From Gp6-AA40 sp036274155 (lineage in GTDB: Bacteria; Acidobacteriota; Vicinamibacteria; Vicinamibacterales; UBA2999): a DNA stretch of 64,000 nucleotides. The position numbers were made by a program, and so were the translations under genes. The stretch's first letter is position 1; every line of letters begins with the position of its first letter. Shown piece by piece: positions 48,698 through 58,051 of this stretch. The stretch spans positions 62,001 to 126,000 of the forward strand of contig DASUGH010000188.1 in assembly GCA_036274155.1 (NCBI GenBank), given 5' to 3'. The notes under the pieces are model-generated. The model worked only from the letters and a program-made list of their open reading frames with translations, searched no databases and had not been told where the DNA came from.

Positions 48698-51600
48698 ATG
48701 CCGCAATTGATTGCGCTGGCTCTTTCGCTGGTCCTGATGTTCGCCGGAGCGTCATCAGCACAGTCGCGCCAGGAAGGCGTCGACCTTCTCCTCAGCAAGG
48801 CGCGATCCCTGGAAGTGCGGGGGCGCATGGACCTGGCCTCACAGAACTGGCAGCAGGTCCTGCTCGTGAATCCCAATCAGACCGAAGCACTCGCGGGTCT
48901 GGCACGCGAGGCGAAGGACAGAGGCGACGCCGCCGCCGTGCGTCGATATCTCGACCGACTTCGGCAACTGAATCCGAAGGACCCGGCAATAGCCGCCATC
49001 GAGCGGATGCGCGTGATCACACCACAGGACAACCGACGCCTCGAAGAGGCCGGACGGCTTGCCGCGCAGCGCAAACCTGACGAGGCGATGAAAATCTATC
49101 GCGAGGTGTTTGGCAACGATCCGCCGGCAAAGTGGGCGGAGGCGTACTACAACGCCCAGGCGGCGAGCACCGGTGGACGCGACAAGACGATCGCGGACCT
49201 GCGGCAGCGCGTCAAGGGCGAGCCAGCCAACGAGGTCTATCGCTTCTGGCTGGCGCGGATTCTGACCAACAGCCCGAAGACACGCATGGAGGGGCTTCGT
49301 CTGCTCGAATCGATTCACGACCCTGGCACGGTCGAACTGGCTCGCCCGGTGTGGAGAGAGGCGCTGACCTGGGAACAGCAGAACCCGTCGGCGCAGGGCG
49401 CAATCGAGGTGTATTTGAAGCGATACCCCGACCAGGAGCTGGAAGGCGCATTGACGAAGCTCAGAACGCTCCGCGACAACCAGGAGCGCGCGGCGAACGA
49501 GCAGCGCGGTTTCCAGGCGCTCAAGAACAAGGACGTGGCAGGAGCCGAGGCGAGATTCGATGAAGTGCTTCGCCGCTCGCCGAAGGACGTCGGTGCCGTC
49601 GTGGGCCTGGCGTCGGTGCGCCTGGACCAGAAACGCTTTGCGGAGGCGGTGGCCCTCTTCGAGCGCGCGCGGGAGTTGGCGCCCGATCGGGCGGACATCC
49701 GCGAAGGACACGAGACCGCCCGATTCTGGCAGGCGATGCAGCGCGCCAGTGCCCAGCAGAAGCAGCCTGCCATCGCGCTCGCTGCGTATCAAGAGGCGTT
49801 GGCGATTCGGCCCCAGGATTCGCAGGCCCGGCTCGGGATCGCTCAGATCATGCTCGCTCAAGGCCGCCTGCAGGAGGCGGAGGACGGCTTCCGCCGCGTG
49901 ATCAGCGAGGCCCCCGACAACGCCGACGCGATCGCCGGTCTCGGGTTCGTGCGCCTCAACCAGAAGAATTTCAAGGAGGCCGCAGAGGTGCTCGGGCGTG
50001 CACGCGGCCTGATCTCTGATCGAGACGACATCAACCAGGCCTATCGGACGGCGACGTTCTGGTCGTTGATGCAGCAGGGCGGCGTATTCGTCGATCAGCA
50101 GCGGCTCGACGATGCGCTTGCCAGTTATGGAAAGGCGGCGGAGCTGATTCCGGATTCCCCGGAGGCAGTCTTCGCCGTGGCCAGTGTGACGGAACGGAAG
50201 CAAGACTTTGCGGCAGCGGCAAAGGCGTATGCGACTCTCACGGCGCTGAGGCCGTCGGAGGCGCGCGGCTGGCAGGGCTCGCTCCGTTCGCTGATTCGCG
50301 CCGGGAATCCCGAGGCTGCCGCCGAAGCGGCGCAGCGGGTACCTCCCGAGGTGCGAAAACAGCTCGAATCGGACCCCGAGTATCTGTCCCAACTGGCGCT
50401 GGCGAATTACCAGGCCAACCAGCTGGCTCGCGGCGACGAGGTCCTTCGCCGCGCCCTGGCTCTCGCACGCCGATCGGACACCGAGGGGGCCGCCGGCATC
50501 CGTCTCGAGATTGCAGGCCTCCTGCTGGACGCGGGCGACGTCGGGCGTGCCACGCCTCTGCTCCAGTACTCGACCGAATTGCATCCAGACAATGCCGCTG
50601 CCTGGCAAGGCTTGATCGGCGCCTATGCTCGAACGCGCGCGTTCGCGCAGGTGCTCGAAGCGGTAAAGAAAATGCCATCCCGGACGTTTGACATCGCTGC
50701 CGGGACACCCAGCTTCCTCAACGCCGTCGGCGCAGCCTACGCCGCGGAAGGTCTGTGCGGCGATGCCGAGCGGCTGCTGACACGATCGCTCGAGCTCGAT
50801 CGTTCCGCCGGGCGAACGCCGGCAGCCGACGCGCACCTGCAGCTGGCGGACGTCTGGATGCGCCAGGGGCAGTTTGCCAAGGCACGACAGGCATATCGCG
50901 CGGTGATCGACAGCAATCGTCAGGCGGCGACCGCCTGGCGAGGCTACATGGCAGCGATGCATGACGAACGCGACGATCGGACGGCGGCAGCAGAGGCGAA
51001 ACAGATGCCCCAGACGGTATGGGACACGCTTGGGAAGGATCCCGAGTTCCTGTCGCTCATGGCCAGCGTCCATGCAGGCGCCGGCGATCCGTCGGAAGCC
51101 GTGAGACTCCTTCAAGCAGCCGGAACGCGTGACCGGGAGGCCGGGCGCGTCACGCCCGCCGATCGTGATCTCCAGATGGCCTGGGCCATGGTGGAGTCGT
51201 CTCGCTTCGAGGAGGAGCTCCCGAAGATCCTGACGGCGACGAGGGCTCGAATGGACCTGTCCGGTTCACAACGTCAAAGTCTCGATGGCGTGTGGGCGGC
51301 GTGGAGGCTGAGGAGAGCGCAGGAATCGATGTCGAAGAACGATTCCGAACGCGCGGTGACCATCCTGACGGCTGCCTCGACGGAGCTGCCCGGCAACCCG
51401 CAGGTACGTGCGGCGCTACCGGCAGTGCTCGTCCAGCGCCGCGACTACGACAAGGCGTTGAAGGCCTATGAGGCGTGGGGGATGGCCGGAGCGAACGCCG
51501 GCGATTACCGTACGGCGGCCGGCGCGGCGATCAGCGCTCACCGCAGCGAACTGGCCGATCGGTGGCTGCGTGAGGGTCTCGAGCGGTTCCCGACAGACGC

Positions 51601-53146
51601 CGGTCTTCTGCGGATCGCAGCTGGTCAGGCGGTATCAGACGATCGCTACGCAGAGGCTGAACACTACTTGAAGGCCGCGCTCACGGCCGTTCGCGGACAA
51701 TCAGACGGTGCCGAAGAGGCGCCGGACAGCGCGACGCGCGGCGGGCGTCCGCCGGAACCCGCAAGCCCGTCGGTTTCGACGTCGGCGACATGCCGGCAGC
51801 CGGGCAACGCCAACTCCAGCTGGCTCGAACTGTCCCCGCCGACCTTTGCTCGCGTGAGCGCCACCACACGCCTGCTCTTCGAGCCGGAGGTTCGCGCTGA
51901 GACTCATGCGCGATCGGTGAACATTGCGGCAAAGGGCCCTGCCTGGCAGGAGACACCGGCCGTTCAGCCGGAGCAACCCGATCGCGCGTCCACTCCAGAT
52001 ACGCAGAGTGAACAGAAACGGCTGAGCGATGAGCTCGACCTCGTTCAGAATCGCAACACGCCCTTCATCGGCGGCTCCGGCGTGTTGACGGCCCGCTCCG
52101 GAGAGGCCGGTGTCAGCCGGCTGGTCGTCCGCGACGGGGCAGCCGCAGGATCGGTGACGGCCGGCAACAAGGTGCGTTTCTCGGTTGAGAGTCACATCCT
52201 GAATCTCTCCACAGGAACGACCGACAGGCAGTCATCGCTGCCGCTCGGGACTCTCGAAGCCGGTGAAACGTTCGCCACTCGGAACGTGAACGGACTGGCT
52301 GGGGGGCTTCAGCTCTCAGCCGACAACTTCGGGCTCGCGGTGGGGATCGCCCCGTCGGAATTCCCGGTGCAGAACGTGACGGGTGGCGTGCGTCTGGGGC
52401 GCGGCGACGGGCCGATAGTCGTGGAGGCGGTCCGTGATCACGTCAAGGACAGCCTTCTATCGTACGCCGGCGTGCACGATTCGGCGACCGGCATCACGTG
52501 GGGAGGTGTGGTCTCGAACAGCCTGTCGATTCAGATCGCACACGACTCCGCTGGCACGGGCCAGTATTTCTCGGTGTCGGGCGGCCTGCTTCGCGGCGAA
52601 CGCGTCGCCGACAACTGGAGCGCCGAGGCCAACGCCGGTGCCTACTGGCGAGTTCTGGGAAGAGGCGACACCGGGTTGTCGGTCGGCATCCACGCCGCCG
52701 GGATGCACTACGAGAAGAACCTCTCGTTCTTCACGCTCGGCCATGGCGGCTACTTCAGTCCGCAGCGGTACTTCCTGGCATCCGTGCCGATCGCGTGGAG
52801 CGGCCGGAAGAGTCAGATCGAATACGAGATCAGAGCCAGTGCCGGCGCTCAGTACATCGCGCAGGACGCAACGCCGGTCTTCCCGACTGGAGTGTTCGAC
52901 TCCGAGGCCATCTACCAGGCCGACGTCAACAGGGCTGCGAACTACGACGTGCTCCTGCGACTGGCGTATCGTCTCGCGCCACACTGGTTCCTGGGCGTGC
53001 AGGCTGGCGCGAACAACACACGCAGCTTCAGGAGTCAGACCGCCGGCGTCACCCTCAGATACCTGTTTCGCCGCCTGCCGACCAACACCGAGCTGCGCGT
53101 GAAGTCGATTCCGGATTGGCGCGGAAATCAGCCATTCGGCATATGA
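48698..53146 (+). CDS. bcsC: Cellulose synthase outer-membrane export protein
   Basis: 1482 aa with a signal peptide (LIALALSLVLMFAGASSAQ). It has at least ten TPR units from residue 25 to about 980 ('ALAGLAREAKDRGDAAAVRRY', 'AVVGLASVRLDQKRFAEAVAL', 'ARLGIAQIMLAQGRLQEAEDG'), a Pro/Ser-rich spacer at about 1005-1080 and a BcsC-type beta barrel to the end ('YISPQRYFLA'-like FSPQRYFLASVPI, 'TLRYLFRRLP'). The TPR part bridges the periplasm and the barrel exports the glucan. The start is 8 nt after bcsAB. No bcsD, bcsQ or bcsG is nearby, so the locus is minimal. Confidence 0.92.
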   Translation: MPQLIALALSLVLMFAGASSAQSRQEGVDLLLSKARSLEVRGRMDLASQNWQQVLLVNPNQTEALAGLAREAKDRGDAAAVRRYLDRLRQLNPKDPAIAAIERMRVITPQDNRRLEEAGRLAAQRKPDEAMKIYREVFGNDPPAKWAEAYYNAQAASTGGRDKTIADLRQRVKGEPANEVYRFWLARILTNSPKTRMEGLRLLESIHDPGTVELARPVWREALTWEQQNPSAQGAIEVYLKRYPDQELEGALTKLRTLRDNQERAANEQRGFQALKNKDVAGAEARFDEVLRRSPKDVGAVVGLASVRLDQKRFAEAVALFERARELAPDRADIREGHETARFWQAMQRASAQQKQPAIALAAYQEALAIRPQDSQARLGIAQIMLAQGRLQEAEDGFRRVISEAPDNADAIAGLGFVRLNQKNFKEAAEVLGRARGLISDRDDINQAYRTATFWSLMQQGGVFVDQQRLDDALASYGKAAELIPDSPEAVFAVASVTERKQDFAAAAKAYATLTALRPSEARGWQGSLRSLIRAGNPEAAAEAAQRVPPEVRKQLESDPEYLSQLALANYQANQLARGDEVLRRALALARRSDTEGAAGIRLEIAGLLLDAGDVGRATPLLQYSTELHPDNAAAWQGLIGAYARTRAFAQVLEAVKKMPSRTFDIAAGTPSFLNAVGAAYAAEGLCGDAERLLTRSLELDRSAGRTPAADAHLQLADVWMRQGQFAKARQAYRAVIDSNRQAATAWRGYMAAMHDERDDRTAAAEAKQMPQTVWDTLGKDPEFLSLMASVHAGAGDPSEAVRLLQAAGTRDREAGRVTPADRDLQMAWAMVESSRFEEELPKILTATRARMDLSGSQRQSLDGVWAAWRLRRAQESMSKNDSERAVTILTAASTELPGNPQVRAALPAVLVQRRDYDKALKAYEAWGMAGANAGDYRTAAGAAISAHRSELADRWLREGLERFPTDAGLLRIAAGQAVSDDRYAEAEHYLKAALTAVRGQSDGAEEAPDSATRGGRPPEPASPSVSTSATCRQPGNANSSWLELSPPTFARVSATTRLLFEPEVRAETHARSVNIAAKGPAWQETPAVQPEQPDRASTPDTQSEQKRLSDELDLVQNRNTPFIGGSGVLTARSGEAGVSRLVVRDGAAAGSVTAGNKVRFSVESHILNLSTGTTDRQSSLPLGTLEAGETFATRNVNGLAGGLQLSADNFGLAVGIAPSEFPVQNVTGGVRLGRGDGPIVVEAVRDHVKDSLLSYAGVHDSATGITWGGVVSNSLSIQIAHDSAGTGQYFSVSGGLLRGERVADNWSAEANAGAYWRVLGRGDTGLSVGIHAAGMHYEKNLSFFTLGHGGYFSPQRYFLASVPIAWSGRKSQIEYEIRASAGAQYIAQDATPVFPTGVFDSEAIYQADVNRAANYDVLLRLAYRLAPHWFLGVQAGANNTRSFRSQTAGVTLRYLFRRLPTNTELRVKSIPDWRGNQPFGI

Positions 53147-53222
53147 GTGGATGGGCGTCGACCATCAGGACGAGGCCGGTCAGCTGCGGGGCGGGTCGAC
53201 TTCATCACTCGCGGCGCGCCCC

Positions 53223-54665
53223 TCAGAAACCAAGCCGCAGCTCGCCCGTGTCCGATCGTGTCAGCTGCTCGCCGCTGGCGCCGACGATCGGCTCGATGAA
53301 CTGGCGATACGCGTCCTCGTACCCGCGGTCGACGAGCTCGCCGAGACTCTGACGGCGATCGGACGCCTCGTCGTACACGCCGCCAAAGTCGAAGGGACCG
53401 GTCGCGTTGTGCGTGGGGCTCACGAGATAGATGGCCGTGAACTGCCGCCGCGCGGTCTCGAGCGCGTCGCGCAGCGCCGCCGCCTCCGCCGCCACGAGGA
53501 AATCACCAAGTCGATGCCGCGGATCGAGCCTCGGCGCATTCAGCCGGTGCGGCTGGTTCGACACGGACACCGCGCTGACCATCACCACCTGAGCGACTCC
53601 CGCGGCCGCGACCTCTTCGAGCAGCCGCGCGATGGCCGCCGGGCGATCGCACAAACGATGCGTCTCACCTCGCCAGAAACTGTCGACCGAAAACGCCACG
53701 AGCGCCGGCTCGCAGGCGACCGGTGGCGTCAGCGCCGCAGCCATGATGTCGACGGCATGATCCCGGCCGATGCCAGCGAGGTCGAGCACCTCGGCGCGGC
53801 GGTCGCGGCCCGGCCGCGGCATCAGGAAATCATGGCGAAACGGCTCGCGCAGCATCGCCACCACGATGTCGCGGCGCGCATCCAGATCGGTGGCCAGCGC
53901 CAGCAGCTCGCGGAAGCCGGGCTGACCGACGTTCTCTGCCAGCACTTCCGCGTAGCGCCGGCCGACGACCGCGGATGCCGGACGTCTGGCCGCCGCCGCA
54001 CCGCGAATCAGCTGCCAGACGAGATCGGCGAAGGCCGCGCGCGCGCCCGACGCATCGAACGGCGCTCCCGCCAGCTCCCACCACCAGCCGCCGGCCGATC
54101 GCCGTTTGATCGGCCGACGCCAGCGGGCGACCACCGTGCCGCCGCCAGCAACGATGGCGAGCGCCGCCACGATGACCATCGCCAGCCGCGGCACGATGAG
54201 CGGCAACTCGCCGGAGGCAAACGCCGACTGCAGCCAGGCTGAACAGTACGCGATGACCCTGGCGCCGGCATCCAGACCGAGCAGCGTGAGGAGAAACCCG
54301 ACGGCGTACACAACGGCGCCCGCTGCGAGCACCAGTAGCGGAACGAGGAGCACGGCGACGAGCAGAACGGCGATCCAGCCGGCGGCACGCAGCAGCGGCT
54401 TCCAGGTATACAGATTCTGCGCGCTGCGCGACCGCCAGAGTCCGCTCGGCTCCCAGAGTCTGGCGCCGCCGTCGATCGCGGCGAGCGCTGCGGTGCCCGC
54501 CCCGATACCCTGGCCGGCAACGACATCGATCTTGACGCCAGCTTCCTGGATGGCACGGAGGACGCCGGCGTGGTACGCCCCGTGCGCGCCGGTGCCGCAC
54601 ATGACGAGCGCCGTTCGCCGCCCGGGCGAGTAAGCGACCGGCCGGTCGCGGACGTCCGTACGCAT
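53223..54665 (-). CDS. Patatin-like protein lacking the catalytic serine
   Basis: 480 aa. The N-terminus shows the patatin oxyanion loop 'CGTGAHGAYHAGVLRA' (GxGxxG). Where patatins have the nucleophile elbow GxSxG, this protein reads 'VAGQGIGAG': Gly replaces Ser. Two hydrophobic segments (residues 95-150 and 170-195) are inserted behind the elbow, followed by a soluble C-terminal half with 'PTHNATGPFDFGGVYDEASDR'. A membrane-associated pseudo-lipase or a lipid-binding regulator is a fair guess; activity through another residue is not excluded. It converges on bcsC and lies 18 nt after greA in the same direction. Confidence 0.65.
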   Translation of the reverse strand: MRTDVRDRPVAYSPGRRTALVMCGTGAHGAYHAGVLRAIQEAGVKIDVVAGQGIGAGTAALAAIDGGARLWEPSGLWRSRSAQNLYTWKPLLRAAGWIAVLLVAVLLVPLLVLAAGAVVYAVGFLLTLLGLDAGARVIAYCSAWLQSAFASGELPLIVPRLAMVIVAALAIVAGGGTVVARWRRPIKRRSAGGWWWELAGAPFDASGARAAFADLVWQLIRGAAAARRPASAVVGRRYAEVLAENVGQPGFRELLALATDLDARRDIVVAMLREPFRHDFLMPRPGRDRRAEVLDLAGIGRDHAVDIMAAALTPPVACEPALVAFSVDSFWRGETHRLCDRPAAIARLLEEVAAAGVAQVVMVSAVSVSNQPHRLNAPRLDPRHRLGDFLVAAEAAALRDALETARRQFTAIYLVSPTHNATGPFDFGGVYDEASDRRQSLGELVDRGYEDAYRQFIEPIVGASGEQLTRSDTGELRLGF

Positions 54666-54683
54666 GCCTGGTGGACTCCGGGA

Positions 54684-55151
54684 TTACGCGTCGTCGTGGA
54701 TGGTGGTCAGCTTGACGAGCTCGAAGCGACGGCTGCCGGCGGGTGTCGTGACCTTGATCTCGTCGCCCTCCTCCTTGTTCAGGATGGCACGGCCGATCGG
54801 CGACGAGGTGGAGATCATGCCTTTGTCGACATCGGCCTCTTCCGGCATGACGAGCTGATACACGAGCGTCTCGCCGCCCTCGTCGAGAAGGTGCACGGTC
54901 GAGCCGAAGCCGGCGCGATCGTGCGGAATCCGATCGAGATTGACCAAGGAGATCTCACCAACGCGCCTTTTCAGCATCGCGATTCGCGCGTTGATGATCT
55001 CCTGCCGCTCCTTGGCCGCCTTGTATTCGGCGTTCTCGCGCAGGTCGCCGAGCTCGCGCGCGCGCTGGATCTCCTTCGGCAGATCCACTTTCAGCTCGCG
55101 CTCGAGCGTGGCGATCTCCTCGTGAAAACGCTTGAGAATTCGCTCTTTCAT
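54684..55151 (-). CDS. greA: Transcription elongation factor GreA
   Basis: Stimulates RNA cleavage in backtracked RNA polymerase. 155 aa: an N-terminal coiled coil with the tip motif 'LGDLRENAEYKAAKERQ' (acidic residues that reach the active site) and a C-terminal FKBP-like domain ending 'GSRRFELVKLTTIHDDA'. Motif 'ISTSSPIGRAILNKEEGDEI' is characteristic. Cytoplasmic. It starts at ATG 55151 after a purine-poor leader. Confidence 0.94.
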   Translation of the reverse strand: MKERILKRFHEEIATLERELKVDLPKEIQRARELGDLRENAEYKAAKERQEIINARIAMLKRRVGEISLVNLDRIPHDRAGFGSTVHLLDEGGETLVYQLVMPEEADVDKGMISTSSPIGRAILNKEEGDEIKVTTPAGSRRFELVKLTTIHDDA

Positions 55152-55646
55152 CGTCGAATTCAGACTTTAGCACAGTCGTCGAGGCCGCCGACTTCGACAC
55201 GTACCGCTCGAGGGTGCCCCATGCTGTCTCGCCGCGTTCACACGAAACCCGAAGCCGCAACGCGTGGTGGCACCGCGCCTCTGCTGCCGATCAACGCCGA
55301 GCGCCAATCGAGTTCGGGTGCAACGAAAGCGGGGAGCGGATCAATACGACGGATCCGGTCCCGCTCGCTCGCCCTCTCGACAGCGCAATCGAAGGGGGGC
55401 GGGAGCTTCCGTGTCGACAGCGCGTCGTTGTCCTGAGAGCTCTGCTGGGCTTGCATGTGACCTCGGCCATGAGAGCAGGAGATGGAGGCGACCCAGACCT
55501 CTGACGTCATCGTGAAAAAGATGGTGCAGACCGGACCGTTCCGCGCAGACAAAACGGCCTTTTAGTGGTAGCGTCATGCCGCTCCACGCTGGGCCAACGG
55601 TCTGGCCCGTCGCATCACAAGCGTCAGTGCTCATCGAGCCTGTACT
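55152..55646. other. Gene-poor gap upstream of the S8 protease island
   Basis: About 495 bp without a convincing gene. Short frames exist but have no ribosome-binding site or protein-like sequence. A small hairpin, GGGCCA-ACGGTC-TGGCCC, lies at 55592-55609. The greA promoter must lie at its left end and the protease promoter at its right end. Confidence 0.6.
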
Positions 55647-56597
55647 ATGCGGATCGATAGCTGCGACGTGCTCCGGAGGTTTAGTCGGGAATCATCTCGC
55701 CGCCCCTGCGGTGGCTTGATGCTGTGCATGGAAGAAGAATGGCGCCGCAGATCCGGCCGCGGGATCTGCGTCGGCCTTCTTGACGGCGCTGTTCATACGG
55801 GAACGCCGGACCTGCAGGGAGCGGAGCTAGTCGCAAAGAGCTTTGTCGCGTCTCAGCAGCCACACTCGCGCGTTGCGGAGCACGGTTCACACTCAGCCGC
55901 GATATTGGTCGGCCAGGGCTGCCACACGATTCGGGGAATTGCTCCTCGGATTCGCCTGCTCGTAGCCAGCGTATTCGACGCAAACGGTGTGGCTTCGCCG
56001 CAATCTGTCGCCGAAGCCATCCACTGGGTCGTGTCGTCGGCGGCACAAATCGTTGTCCTTCCCCTCGGACAACATACCGGGCACCCACATATCTCGCAGG
56101 CAATCGAGCGAGGCTCGCTTGGCAACGGCGTCCTCTTTTTCGCCGCGGCCGGCAATCGGCACCCGGAGCCGATTCTTTTTCCGGCACGCCACCCGCTTGC
56201 CATAGCTGTGGGTGCCGCTGATGTCAAAGGCAACCTTCTGCCCGAGTGCTGCCGACTTCCCCGTCTTGACCTCATTGCACCCGGATGGAACGTCTACGCG
56301 CCGATCGGGGCACACGCTATCCGGCGCCGCAGCGGATCCTCGGTCGCTTGCGTTGTCGCGGCGGGAGTCGCGGCGCTCGCTCTCTCCGCCGGCGTGAGTT
56401 CCGCGCCTGCGACAGGCCGCAGCGCGATGTTGGCAGTCCTTCGGCGAGGCTCTTCACAAGACTCGAAAGTGGCGTCAGTCATCGGTTCGCACGCACGCGA
56501 ATCACGATCGCGGAACACGACGCAACCCGGTCCAGTCGACGTTCACAGGTCAGCGACGACGGAACAACGTCAACGACCGATGTATACGGGGAGGTGA
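55647..56597 (+). CDS. Short subtilisin-like (S8) serine protease
   Basis: 316 aa with the catalytic triad recognisable: Asp in 'VGLLDGAVHTGTPDL', His in 'EHGSHSAAILVG', Asn of the oxyanion hole in 'FFAAAGNRHPEP', and Ser in 'RRSGSSVACVVAAG' (GTSMA replaced by GSSVA). There is no obvious signal peptide or propeptide, so it may act in the cytoplasm, like the short subtilases of peptide-maturation clusters. The C-terminal 60 residues are Ser/Arg-rich and disordered. Base and codon use is less GC-biased than in flanking housekeeping genes. A glycine-zipper protein follows 144 nt downstream. Confidence 0.72.
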   Translation: MRIDSCDVLRRFSRESSRRPCGGLMLCMEEEWRRRSGRGICVGLLDGAVHTGTPDLQGAELVAKSFVASQQPHSRVAEHGSHSAAILVGQGCHTIRGIAPRIRLLVASVFDANGVASPQSVAEAIHWVVSSAAQIVVLPLGQHTGHPHISQAIERGSLGNGVLFFAAAGNRHPEPILFPARHPLAIAVGAADVKGNLLPECCRLPRLDLIAPGWNVYAPIGAHAIRRRSGSSVACVVAAGVAALALSAGVSSAPATGRSAMLAVLRRGSSQDSKVASVIGSHARESRSRNTTQPGPVDVHRSATTEQRQRPMYTGR

Positions 56598-56741
56598 TCA
56601 CAAAGGCCGGCCGCGCCACCACCAGCATGGCTCTCACGCAGACACGCCAGCTGCGGCCTTACGGCGGCCGGTCCAGTCCACACGGCCTGAAAGGTGCGAT
56701 ACCGCGTCCATTCTCCGTAAGTTGCAAGAAAGGAGAACGAC

Positions 56742-57827
56742 ATGCCTGCAATCGACAGCATTTCGCAAGTGGTTGAATTGTCGGATGCGCGCCTGAAAAA
56801 AATCGCCAAACGCACCCTGAGAACCCTGCAGCTGGAAGCGGAAAAAGCGGTGGTACACCATGCCGAGCCTGCCAAGTTTCGGCTGGCAGCCGACCCTGAT
56901 TCGAGTGAACGGATATTTCTCGCGCGTTTCAAAGAGCTGAATCAAACCAAACAGCAGGCCGCCGTGGTGAAGGCCATGGCGTCCGTCACAGCCCCGGAAG
57001 CGCAGCGGCAAGCGTTCTATGGCGACCTGGCCAAGATCGATCTCCGCAGTGAGACCATCGTTGAAAAACAGGTTCGTGCGCGACCGTTTCCAGCCGACCT
57101 GCGCTTTCCCAAGAGCCACCTGGAAGCGGTTATCGCCGGACACGTTGCACTGCAGATTCCCCACCTGCAGCTGGTGACACAAGGTGACGCCATTCTGCCG
57201 CAGCAGGTGACTGACAACCTCGAGTTCCGCGTTCACAAAGTCAGATGCGACGATGAAACGAACCCGGAGTTTGCCGGTGACGATGAGATCGCCCTCGGTG
57301 GACTGTCTGTCGACGAGACTGGCGACACCAAGCAGGTCGGTCAATTCACAGTACGAAGTGATTTCGATGACGGCGAACAACAGGTGTACGTGCCTCCGCG
57401 TCGCTTTACGTTCTTCAATCTGCGGGAGGGGACGACATTTCCGAAGGACTATGCCGTGACCCTGGTATTGGCGGAAAAAGACATGGGTGGGCTGCACGAC
57501 TTCATCGTGAAGCTGTGGGAGAAGGTCAAGTCGAAGGTTCTCGAATATGCCGCGGCCGCCGTCGGCGCCGCTGTCGGTTCCGCCACGTTCCCGGGGCTCG
57601 GCACCATCATTGGCGCGGTGGTGGGCTGGGCACTCGGGAAACTGATCGAATGGCTGATCGGTCTGTTTTCCGATGACATCTTCACGCCGGTGACACTCAC
57701 GTGCAAGATCAACGGGCTCGCGAATCTCTTCACGGGGAACAAGACGGACAGCCCCGAAGGGCTGACCACGTTCAGCGGATATGGCGGACGATATTCGTTG
57801 ACGTACGACTGGAGAAAGTTCGCGTGA
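56742..57827 (+). CDS. Hypothetical protein with glycine-zipper membrane-inserting segment
   Basis: 361 aa from ATG 56742, preceded by AAAGGAG. No known family is recognised. Residues 1-100 are helical; 'CDDETNPEFAGDDEIALGG' and 'SVDETGDTKQVGQF' form an acidic, possibly calcium-binding beta region near 165-200. 'LREGTTFPKDYAVTLVLAEKD' precedes a glycine-rich hydrophobic stretch at about 270-310 (AAAAVGAAVGSATFPGLG, then IIGAVVGWALGKLIEWLIGLF) with GxxxG spacing typical of pore-forming or bacteriocin-type helices. The C-terminus has 'FSGYGGRYSLTYDWR'. AT-richer codons (many AAA, GAA) suggest transfer. A secreted or released toxin-like role is speculative. Confidence 0.6.
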   Translation: MPAIDSISQVVELSDARLKKIAKRTLRTLQLEAEKAVVHHAEPAKFRLAADPDSSERIFLARFKELNQTKQQAAVVKAMASVTAPEAQRQAFYGDLAKIDLRSETIVEKQVRARPFPADLRFPKSHLEAVIAGHVALQIPHLQLVTQGDAILPQQVTDNLEFRVHKVRCDDETNPEFAGDDEIALGGLSVDETGDTKQVGQFTVRSDFDDGEQQVYVPPRRFTFFNLREGTTFPKDYAVTLVLAEKDMGGLHDFIVKLWEKVKSKVLEYAAAAVGAAVGSATFPGLGTIIGAVVGWALGKLIEWLIGLFSDDIFTPVTLTCKINGLANLFTGNKTDSPEGLTTFSGYGGRYSLTYDWRKFA

Positions 57828-58051
57828 TCGGGAGGTACGACCGTTGTCACACCGTCACTGAGGCGCTTCGGTCGGCCCGGATGAAGCGCTGACACGTGAT
57901 GGTGTGTCCGCTTGACCGAGCCTCATGACCGTGATCAAGGTCCCGCCCGAACAGCGCGTGGACCTTGCTCACGGTCTCTCTCGGTTCTTGCCCGCCTCCC
58001 GGGTGGGCATGGTTCGTTATCGTCCGCGCCTTCGTGCCTGCTCGAGAACGC

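Noticed and set aside
42907..55200. bcsD, bcsQ, bcsE or bcsG accessory cellulose genes
   Set aside because: Neighbouring proteins (FG-GAP, patatin-like, GreA) do not resemble them.
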